NCBI GenBank assembly: GCA_963772955.1
Contig: CAVYZF010000014.1
Coordinates: 62,001 to 126,000, forward strand
DNA length: 64,000 bases
Source: Gp6-AA40 sp963772955
GTDB taxonomy: Bacteria > Acidobacteriota > Vicinamibacteria > Vicinamibacterales > UBA2999
Direction of reading: 5' to 3'
In this document: positions 51,620 to 58,786 of the stretch, one piece after another
How positions within the stretch are numbered: position 1 is the first letter of the stretch
How the letters are laid out: each line of letters begins with the position of its first letter
Notes under the pieces: model-generated
Told to the model about the DNA's origin: nothing
The model's input: the letters and a program-made list of their open reading frames with translations, nothing else
The model's database searches: none
Position numbers and translations under genes: made by a program

Positions 51620-54088
51620 ATGACCACTCTCGAAGAGACCGCGGGGCCCGCAGCCAGCCCCGACGGTGCCCAGCGCTGGCTTCCGGCGCTTCTGTTGCTG
51701 TTTGTCGGGTCAGGCTGCGCGGCCCTCATTTACGAAGTTGTCTGGTTTCAGCTCCTGCAGTTGTCGATCGGCTCGTCGGCCGTGTCGCTTGGCGTGCTCC
51801 TCGGGATTTACATGGGGGGCATGTGTCTCGGCAGCCTGCTGCTGCCGCGATACCTGAACCCCGCCTGGCATCCGCTGAAGGTGTACGCCGCACTCGAAGC
51901 GGGCATCGGCGTGTTCGGCGTAATCGTGCTGTTCGCGGTTCCGATCGTGGGGCAGATCTACACGCAGATCGCCGGGACCGGCCAGGCCAACCTGTTCCTT
52001 CGCGCCATCGTCGCGAGCATTTGTCTGCTGCCGCCCACGCTGCTCATGGGTGCGACGCTGCCGGCGATCGCGCGGTGGGTTGAGACGACACCGCGCGGAG
52101 TGTCGTGGCTTGGGTACTTCTACGGCGGCAACCTTGCCGGCGCCGTGGCCGGCAGCCTGCTGGCCGGGTTCTATCTGCTTCGTGTCTACGACATGCCGAC
52201 TGCGACCGCCGTCGCCGTGGTCCTGAACATCGTCGTCGCGGGCCTCGCGATGATCGTTGCGGCGCGAACACCACACACAGTGATCAGGGCAGACGGGTCT
52301 ACAGCGCTTCAAGAGCCGCTCTCGGCGGAAGGCGCCCGGCTCGTCTACATCGCGATCGCATTGTCGGGCCTGACTGCGCTCGGCTCCGAGGTGGTCTGGA
52401 CGCGCGTCCTCTCGCTGCTCTTCGGTGCGACGACATACACCTTCTCGCTGATCCTTGCCGTGTTCCTCGTGGGTCTCGGGATCGGCAGCAGTCTCGGCGC
52501 GGCACTCGCGCGTGGCGTGTCGAACGCGAAGACCGCGCTCGGATGGGTGCAGCTTGGCCTCTGCTTCTGTCTGGCGTGGGCGGCCTATTCGACGGCTGAC
52601 TCACTGCCGTTCTGGCCGATCAATCCCTCGATTTCGACGTCGGCCTCGTTCACCTTCCAGCTCGATCTGATGCGCGCGATCTGGGTCATGCTGCCCGGCG
52701 CGATGCTCTGGGGCGCGAGCTTTCCGCTGGCGCTCGCAGGTGTTGCGTCGCCTGGTCAGGATCCAGCTCGACTCGTCGGCGGCGTGTATGCCGCGAACAC
52801 CGTTGGTGCGATCGTCGGCGCTCTGGTCACGAGCCTGGGCATGGTTGGCACCGTTGGCAGTCAGATTACGCAACAGGCGCTCATCGGAGTCGCGGCGATG
52901 TCGGGTCTGTTGATGCTGATGCCGACGACGGGTGAGAAGCGACGGGCGTGGACGTCGACGCCGGTGGTTGTCATCGGCATCTCGCTCATCGCGGGTCTGC
53001 TGGCTCGTTCGGTCCCGCCGCTCCCGGGGATCCTGGTTGCGTACGGCCGCTATGCGGCGACGTGGGTCGGACAAAACGAGATCGTGTATGTCGGCGAGGG
53101 TGTCACAGCGTCTGTCGCCGTCTCGCGAACACCGAGCGGCGTGCTGAACTATCACAACGCCGGAAAGGTCCAGGCGTCGAGCGAACCGCAGGACATGAAA
53201 CTGCAGCGCATGCTCGGCCACATCACGACGCTGGTCCCGAAGACGCCGACGAAGGTGCTGGTGATTGGCTGCGGCGCGGGAGTGACGGCCGGCGCGGTGT
53301 CGATCGATCCGATGGTCAAGGACCAGACCATCGCCGAGATCGAGCCGCTCGTTCCCCGGGTCGTCTCCACTCACTTCGCCGAACACAACTTCAACGTTGT
53401 CGCCAACCCGAAGGTCAAGGTACACCTTGACGACGCGCGCCACTATCTGCTGACGACGAACGAGAAATTCGATGCGATCACCTCGGATCCGCTCGACCCG
53501 TGGGTGAAGGGCGCGGCGACGCTCTACACGCGCGAGTTCTTCCAGGTCGTGAAGAGCCACCTCAATCCAGGCGGTGTCGTCACGTTGTTCGTGCAACTCT
53601 ACGAGAGCACGGACGCCGCCGTGAAGAGCGAGATCGCGACGTTCCTCGAGGCGTTCCCCAATGGCGCCGTTTTCGCCAACACCGTCAACGGCCAGGGTTA
53701 CGACCTCGTGCTGTTCGGTCAGTTGGAGGCGGGGAAGATCAACATCGATACGGTGCAGGCAAGGCTCGACGACCCTGCCAACGCAGCGGTCGCGCAATCG
53801 CTGCGCGAGATCGGGATCTTCTCGGCCATCGATCTCTTCGCTACCTACGCGGGCCGACAGTCGGACATGAAGAACTGGCTGAACGACGCGATCATCAACA
53901 CGGACCGCAATCTCAAGCTGCAGTATCTGGCAGGTCTGGGGCTGAACCTCTATCAGAGCGATGCCATCTACAAGGCGATGATCCGGGAAGTGAAGTACCC
54001 GGACGGGCTTTTCGAGGGGTCAGACGAAACGCTGAAAGCGCTTCGGACCAAAGTCGACGCGTCTCTCGGAGGGTCCGGTTCGTTTTAG
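51620..54088 (+). CDS. fused membrane permease-like / spermidine synthase protein
   Basis: An 822-residue protein. Residues 1-450 hold about 12 membrane helices (SGCAALIYEVVWFQLLQLSIG at the start is typical of the MFS-like half of fused spermidine synthases). The C-terminal portion (about 500-720) is a polyamine-synthase fold with VLVIGCGAGVTAG and the aspartate segment FDAITSDPLDPWVKG. Such fusions are common in Acidobacteria and Deltaproteobacteria; whether they make spermidine or another aminopropylated product is unclear. Divergent from the PhoB-like gene across the Pho-box-like repeat. Confidence 0.85.
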   Translation: MTTLEETAGPAASPDGAQRWLPALLLLFVGSGCAALIYEVVWFQLLQLSIGSSAVSLGVLLGIYMGGMCLGSLLLPRYLNPAWHPLKVYAALEAGIGVFGVIVLFAVPIVGQIYTQIAGTGQANLFLRAIVASICLLPPTLLMGATLPAIARWVETTPRGVSWLGYFYGGNLAGAVAGSLLAGFYLLRVYDMPTATAVAVVLNIVVAGLAMIVAARTPHTVIRADGSTALQEPLSAEGARLVYIAIALSGLTALGSEVVWTRVLSLLFGATTYTFSLILAVFLVGLGIGSSLGAALARGVSNAKTALGWVQLGLCFCLAWAAYSTADSLPFWPINPSISTSASFTFQLDLMRAIWVMLPGAMLWGASFPLALAGVASPGQDPARLVGGVYAANTVGAIVGALVTSLGMVGTVGSQITQQALIGVAAMSGLLMLMPTTGEKRRAWTSTPVVVIGISLIAGLLARSVPPLPGILVAYGRYAATWVGQNEIVYVGEGVTASVAVSRTPSGVLNYHNAGKVQASSEPQDMKLQRMLGHITTLVPKTPTKVLVIGCGAGVTAGAVSIDPMVKDQTIAEIEPLVPRVVSTHFAEHNFNVVANPKVKVHLDDARHYLLTTNEKFDAITSDPLDPWVKGAATLYTREFFQVVKSHLNPGGVVTLFVQLYESTDAAVKSEIATFLEAFPNGAVFANTVNGQGYDLVLFGQLEAGKINIDTVQARLDDPANAAVAQSLREIGIFSAIDLFATYAGRQSDMKNWLNDAIINTDRNLKLQYLAGLGLNLYQSDAIYKAMIREVKYPDGLFEGSDETLKALRTKVDASLGGSGSF

Positions 54089-54130
54089 TCTCTGCCATCG
54101 GAGGCCGGGCCTGTCCTCGGGACCCGCCGA

Positions 54131-55402
54131 TCACACCACGATTCCGGGTCGTATGATTCCGCCCTTGGGCACCACGATGATCCCGCCGCGAATGTAGTAG
54201 TTGTCGCCGTCAGCCGAGTCGAGATTGTGTTCGTTGATCAGTCGCACGTCATCGCCGATGCGTGCGTTCTTGTCGATGATCACGCGATCGAGGGTCACGT
54301 TACGCCCGAGACCGAGTCCCGGCTGATGCACGGGAGGCGGACCGTATTCGTAGAAGTCGGCGCCGAGCAACACCGATCGAGTGATGCGCGAGCCTTCGCG
54401 GACCGCCATGCGAACGCCGACGACCGAGCCGTCGATGTCGCACCCCGCGAGGTAGCACCCCTCTGACACGAGCGAATCACGGATGCGCGCTTCGGGCATC
54501 AGCGAACCGGGCAGATGCCTGAGGTGCGTGTAGATCGGCCGCTCGCGATCCCAGAAGTGAAACGGTGAGTCGAGCCGCCCGAGCATGATGTTGGCCTGAT
54601 AGAACGATTCGATCGTTCCGACGTCAGCCCAGTAGCCGCGGAACAGGTACGGCTTCACTTTGTAGCGCCCGAGCGCATTGGGGATGAGCGATCGTCCGAA
54701 GTCGTGCCCGGGCTCGTGCTCGAGTATGTCGAGCAGCACGCGCCTCGTGAAGACGTAGACGCCCATCGACGCCATGAACGGCTGATCGTCGTTGTGATCG
54801 CCAAACCTGGAGCCCTCAGGGATGCTGCGGCCGATCTGCTCCAGCCGTGCAGGCTTGGGCTTCTCCTCGAAGGCGATGATGTTGCCTTCGTTGTCGAACC
54901 GGAAGATGCCCATCTGCGTCGCCGTGTCGAGGTCCACCGGCTGCGCGGCGATCGTGATCTCGGCGCCGCTCTGTTTGTGCGTGGCGACGAGATCGGCGTA
55001 ATCCATCCGGTACAGATGGTCACCCGCGAGGATGACGTCGTAGTCGGCCGGATGCTGGCTGAAGTGCCGCGCAGCCTGGCGTACGGCGTCTGCCGTTCCC
55101 TGATACCAGTTCGGGTTGTCAGGCGTCTGCTCGGCCGCAAGAATTTCGACAAAGCCGCCTGAGAAGCGGTCGAGCCGGTAGGTGTTCGAGATGTGCCTGT
55201 TGAGGGATGCCGAGTTGAACTGCGTCAGCACGAAGATGCGACGGATGTCGGCGTGCAGGCATCCGCTGATCGGGATGTCGATGAGGCGGTATTTGCCGCC
55301 AATCGGCACAGCGGGCTTGGAACGAGTGGCCGTCAGCGGGAAAAGACGTGAACCCTGGCCGCCGCCAAGGATGATAGCGAGTGTGTCGCTCGTCTGTCGC
55401 AT
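54131..55402 (-). CDS. glgC: glucose-1-phosphate adenylyltransferase
   Basis: A 423-residue ADP-glucose pyrophosphorylase that commits glucose-1-phosphate to glycogen. AIILGGGQGSRLFPLTATRSKPAVPIGG (given here in part) is the nucleotide-binding start; the sugar site is seen in YQGTADAVRQ and EEKPKP; the C-terminus is a left-handed beta helix ending RGGIIVVPKGGI. ATG 55402 is preferred to GTG 55426 eight codons upstream. No other glg genes are in the window. Confidence 0.93.
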   Translation of the reverse strand: MRQTSDTLAIILGGGQGSRLFPLTATRSKPAVPIGGKYRLIDIPISGCLHADIRRIFVLTQFNSASLNRHISNTYRLDRFSGGFVEILAAEQTPDNPNWYQGTADAVRQAARHFSQHPADYDVILAGDHLYRMDYADLVATHKQSGAEITIAAQPVDLDTATQMGIFRFDNEGNIIAFEEKPKPARLEQIGRSIPEGSRFGDHNDDQPFMASMGVYVFTRRVLLDILEHEPGHDFGRSLIPNALGRYKVKPYLFRGYWADVGTIESFYQANIMLGRLDSPFHFWDRERPIYTHLRHLPGSLMPEARIRDSLVSEGCYLAGCDIDGSVVGVRMAVREGSRITRSVLLGADFYEYGPPPVHQPGLGLGRNVTLDRVIIDKNARIGDDVRLINEHNLDSADGDNYYIRGGIIVVPKGGIIRPGIVV

Positions 55403-55638
55403 CGTGTGATCCCGCGAATCGTTCACGCCGGGGTGCTGGTTTTAACACAACCGTTCCCCGATCGTGATCTCGGTGTCATGCAGACGCCCTAATCTGCAGG
55501 ACATATGCACGTGGGTATACCACGGCAGTGGGAGGGCGACCGCACACGCGGGTGCGGCGCCAACAAGCTAGTACAGCTGGCGCGGCAATGGCGTTGGCCT
55601 TCGACAATGCTCAGGCCTATCCCGAGCAGGGTCGAGGG

Positions 55639-56376
55639 ATGAGATTCAGCGTCATTGTCTGCGCCCATAACGAAGCGCAGCATCTGCCTGCCTGCCTCCA
55701 CTCCCTTTTGGCCCAGTCCCGCATCCCCGACGAAATCGTTGTCATCAACAACGCGAGCACCGATTCGACGCGCGCCGTGGCGGCAGCGATTCAGGGCGTG
55801 CGCGTGGTGGACGAGTCGCGCAAAGGCCTCGTGGTCGCGCGCGAGACGGGCCGCCTCACCGCCACCGGCGACATCCTCGTCTACCTGGATGCTGACTGTC
55901 GCGCACCGGTAACCTGGCTCGAGCGGATCGAGCGCCACTTCGACACCGATCCGCAACTCATCGCACTCTCTGGTCCTTATCGCTTCTACGACTGGGACTG
56001 GTGGGGTCGCCTGCTGATTCGTGCGTACGACTACACGCTGGCGCCGGCCACGCAGTTCCTCGTCAAGTACGTCCTGCGCATCGGGACGATCTTCTACGGC
56101 GGCAACTTCGCCGTCCGACGCACGGCGCTCGAACGCATCGGCGGCTTCGACACTTCGATTGAGTTTCATGGCGAAGACACCAACGTCGGCCGGCGTCTGT
56201 TTGCGACCGGTCGTGTGTCGCTCTTTCACGACTGCTATCTGTACACGTCGGCGCGCCGCTACATCGCCATGGGCAGGGGCGCGGTCTTCCGGCTCTACGT
56301 GCGCAACTTCACCTCGGAGCTGCTGCGTGGACGACCGAAGGACACGACACACGTGGATGTGAGGCTGGAGAGCTGA
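55639..56376 (+). CDS. family 2 glycosyltransferase
   Basis: A 245-residue GT2 enzyme: FSVIVCAHNEAQHLPACL at the N-terminus, NNASTDSTRAVA, and the DxD-type VYLDADCRAP. No large membrane domain. The acceptor is unknown. ATG 55639 begins the GT-A fold; an open frame continues upstream to 55528 in a different-looking composition. It is 3 nt from the PHP gene and likely co-expressed. Confidence 0.88.
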   Translation: MRFSVIVCAHNEAQHLPACLHSLLAQSRIPDEIVVINNASTDSTRAVAAAIQGVRVVDESRKGLVVARETGRLTATGDILVYLDADCRAPVTWLERIERHFDTDPQLIALSGPYRFYDWDWWGRLLIRAYDYTLAPATQFLVKYVLRIGTIFYGGNFAVRRTALERIGGFDTSIEFHGEDTNVGRRLFATGRVSLFHDCYLYTSARRYIAMGRGAVFRLYVRNFTSELLRGRPKDTTHVDVRLES

Positions 56377-56379
56377 GTT

Positions 56380-57126
56380 ATGCCTGGGTATGAACCGTTT
56401 CTCCTGTGTGACTTTCACGTCCACACGCAGTGGAGCGATGGAAAGCTGTCGGTGGCCGAGGTCGTCGACCTCTACGGCTCGACCGGCAAGTTCGACGTCA
56501 TCGCCATCACCGATCACATCCTGATGAAGAAGGATCTGCTGGCACGCGCCGGGCGACTCGCATCGCTCGGACGTCGCGCCTTCGGCGTGCGCGAACAGGA
56601 CTTCGAGCCCTACCTCGAGAACGTGCGCGCCGAAGCCGCCCGTGCGCTTAAGCAGTACGGCATGCTCGTCATTCCGGGTGCCGAGATCACGCAGAACCGG
56701 CTGCGCGGGCGCAAGAACTCGCACATCATCGCCCTCGACATCCAGCGCTACATCAGCGCCGATCAGTCAGCCGACGACATCCTTCGGGAGATCCGCCGTC
56801 AGAGCGCGCTGAGCATCGCCTGTCATCCGCATCATCGGACCACCAGGCGCATCGAGATCAGCACGTGCTACCTCTGGGATCATCGTGAGCAGTTGTCGGA
56901 TCTCGTCGACGTGTGGGAGGCGGCCAATCGCGACGATCTGTTCTCCGTGACGAGCTTGAAGCACTACCCATACGTAGCAAACAGCGACTTCCACAAGCCC
57001 AAGCATCTCTATTCGTGGAAGACGCTCGTCCGTGCCGAGAAAGACTGGGCAGCCGTGAGCCGTGCGCTGCGTGACAACGTCGACATCGCGCTGACGCTCT
57101 TCCGCAACGGATCGTGGGCGGCTTGA
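56380..57126 (+). CDS. PHP-domain phosphoesterase
   Basis: A 248-residue PHP-fold metal-dependent phosphoesterase. Metal motifs are FHVHTQWSDGK (I), AITDHILM (II), GAEIT, ACHPHHRT (III) and ANSDFHKPKH (IV). Related proteins act on nucleotides, oligonucleotides or histidinol phosphate. ATG 56380 is 3 nt after the GT2 stop. Pairing with a glycosyltransferase suggests a role in sugar-phosphate or polymer metabolism, but this is inference. Confidence 0.85.
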   Translation: MPGYEPFLLCDFHVHTQWSDGKLSVAEVVDLYGSTGKFDVIAITDHILMKKDLLARAGRLASLGRRAFGVREQDFEPYLENVRAEAARALKQYGMLVIPGAEITQNRLRGRKNSHIIALDIQRYISADQSADDILREIRRQSALSIACHPHHRTTRRIEISTCYLWDHREQLSDLVDVWEAANRDDLFSVTSLKHYPYVANSDFHKPKHLYSWKTLVRAEKDWAAVSRALRDNVDIALTLFRNGSWAA

Positions 57127-57537
57127 CGGTCCGCAGTCCTCAGTCCCGCCGCGAGCGCCTTGAAGGAGAAGTGACCTTCCGGTGACAACTCTGTACGGAC
57201 GTCCATCCATCCGTGCGTGTTGAAGCGCTTGTTTGTTGTTGATGATGAAGGTCGAGGCGATCGATTGGCGGGGAAGCTCGCCGGAGGCGCCGGAAACCTG
57301 ACCGTTGGCTGTGGCTTCAGTGACGATGACGAGCAGCCCCAGCGCAAGGGTGATCGCTCTCATTCACCACACGATGATGGTGCCATGTGTGGTTCGCGAG
57401 ACGGTTGAGCGACAAAGCCGTAAAGTCGCGTCGAGCGTCGATCTTCATAGAAGCCGAGCGCCGACATGACAAGGTTACCGAGCCGTGATCACGTTGACAC
57501 CTGGCCTCGCTACGCTGGACGCGCAAGGGGAACGATC
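57127..57537. other. gene-poor stretch with a possible decayed secreted ORF
   Basis: These 411 nt lack a clear gene. On the minus strand from 57363 an ATG with GGTG upstream begins RAITLALGLLVIVTEATANG, which looks like a signal peptide, but the frame runs on antisense into the PHP gene with no recognisable domain; a second frame contains WMDVRTELSPEGHFSFKAL. This could be a decayed small secreted protein or chance. Confidence 0.3.
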
Positions 57538-57777
57538 ATGGATACGCACACCCATACGATGATTGCGATTGACGGTAACGGGCCAGCCGATGCGTTTGCA
57601 TCGGCTCTCAGGAGAGCACAGGCGGAGTACCTGGAGATGCCGGGACTGCAGTTGACGGAAGCACAGGCGGCGCGGTTGTGGAGTTTCGATTCAGCGCTGT
57701 GCAGCGCTGTTCTCACCACACTGGTGGAGTCGCGATTCCTCGTTCGCTCACGCAACGCATCCTTCTCGCGCGCCTAG
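57538..57777 (+). CDS. small winged-helix-like conserved protein
   Basis: A 79-residue protein. The segment LQLTEAQAARLWSFDSALC followed by LTTLVESRFLVRSRNASF has the helix-turn-helix/wing order of a small winged helix, and the pattern (LxLTxxQAxRLWxLD, LVxxxFLxRxxDGxF) is familiar from short conserved proteins in Acidobacteria. N-terminus is Thr/His-rich (DTHTHTM). ATG at 57538 follows a GGGGAACG ribosome-like site. Function unknown. Confidence 0.6.
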   Translation: MDTHTHTMIAIDGNGPADAFASALRRAQAEYLEMPGLQLTEAQAARLWSFDSALCSAVLTTLVESRFLVRSRNASFSRA

Positions 57778-57783
57778 TGCCCT

Positions 57784-57834
57784 CGGATCCCGGATCCCGG
57801 ATCCCGATCCCGGATCCCGAATCCCGAGTCCCGA
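57784..57834. repeat. GGATCCC tandem repeat
   Basis: A tandem of CGGATCCC/CGATCCC/CGAATCCC/CGAGTCCC words fills the gap between two convergent small genes. Same words as at 39088-39122. Each unit is near-palindromic and the tract could fold in several registers. Confidence 0.7.
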
Positions 57835-57837
57835 GAT

Positions 57838-58002
57838 CTACCATCCGTTGCAGTCGAACTTGAAGCCGCACTTCAGGCACTTAATGCAGCCCTTGACCTT
57901 GGCCAGCTCGTGAGATTCGCCGCACTGCGGGCACGTCGTCTCGTCCGTGTCCTCGTGCGGCTGGCGCCCTGACTCGGTTCTGACGCCATCGGCAGGTTTC
58001 AT
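57838..58002 (-). CDS. 54-residue zinc-ribbon protein (NrdJ-tail-like)
   Basis: A short gene from ATG 58002 to TAG. It has CPQCG (about residues 25-29) and C-x2-C-x2-C-x6-C in CIKCLKCGFKFDC, five or six cysteines typical of a zinc ribbon. The end resembles the C-terminal zinc-binding tail of adenosylcobalamin-dependent ribonucleotide reductase (NrdJ), but as a free-standing protein. The N-terminus is polar and acidic. It is read opposite to both neighbours. Confidence 0.6.
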   Translation of the reverse strand: MKPADGVRTESGRQPHEDTDETTCPQCGESHELAKVKGCIKCLKCGFKFDCNGW

Positions 58003-58046
58003 TCGAGACAGATTACCTCGGTTATAGTCAGTGGCGCTGCGCAGCC

Positions 58047-58517
58047 ATGTCCGAGCTCGTTGGCGTCTTCCCGCCTTCGCTGAATCACGACCCTGTCCGC
58101 CGTGCGCTCGACTGTCTCCAGGAAGGGTTTCAGATCATCGGGTACGACTGGCATTACGTGTACGTGAACCCCGCTGCCGCGCGCCACGGTCGACGTCCTG
58201 CTGAAGAACTGATCGGGCACTCCCTCTTCGAGGAGTATCCCGGCATCGATCAGACGCCGATGTTCGAGCGCCTCCGGCACTCGATGGAAGCACGCGTCCC
58301 TCAGGTCTTCGAAAACGAGTTCACGTTTGCTGATGGCAGCACGCGATGGTTCGAACTGCGCGTGCAGCCAGCCCCCGAAGGCATCTGCATCTACTCGTCT
58401 GACATCGATCAGCGGAAGCGGCGCCAGCTGACTTCACCACGGGATAGGGCGCCTCTGCTCGTGCGTATGTGGCGCAACCTCGTCGGACGCCGTCAAACCC
58501 GTTCGAGCGATCGGTAA
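58047..58517 (+). CDS. stand-alone PAS-domain protein
   Basis: A 156-residue protein with one PAS domain: YVNPAAARHGRRPAEELIGHSLFEEYPG, FADGSTRWFELRVQPAPEGICIYSSDI. After the PAC end (DIDQRKRR) a 30-residue arginine-rich tail follows instead of an output domain. This could be a single-domain sensor or the remnant of a PAS kinase. Upstream, ATTATAGTC-like sequence at 58020 might form a -10. Confidence 0.7.
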   Translation: MSELVGVFPPSLNHDPVRRALDCLQEGFQIIGYDWHYVYVNPAAARHGRRPAEELIGHSLFEEYPGIDQTPMFERLRHSMEARVPQVFENEFTFADGSTRWFELRVQPAPEGICIYSSDIDQRKRRQLTSPRDRAPLLVRMWRNLVGRRQTRSSDR

Positions 58518-58786
58518 GCCCATCCCAGGCCCTCCCCGTTCGAATCAGCTGGGACGAACGCTGGTACGAACTCATGGGGACCAGACGCTCTGTCACGCGA
58601 TTTCGCCATTGAACAAGGACATCTGGTTCTTGGTCATCGGTAGTCGGCCACTGAGACCAAACCGGGATGAGCTGGGTGCGCCAATTGTGGCGCTGCCGAT
58701 ACGGTGTTTCGATGGTTCTGCGCGAAGTGAGCGAGGGCGGAACGATGCGGGACGTCGTTCTCGTACACGCGCTAAAGGGGTGGCGA

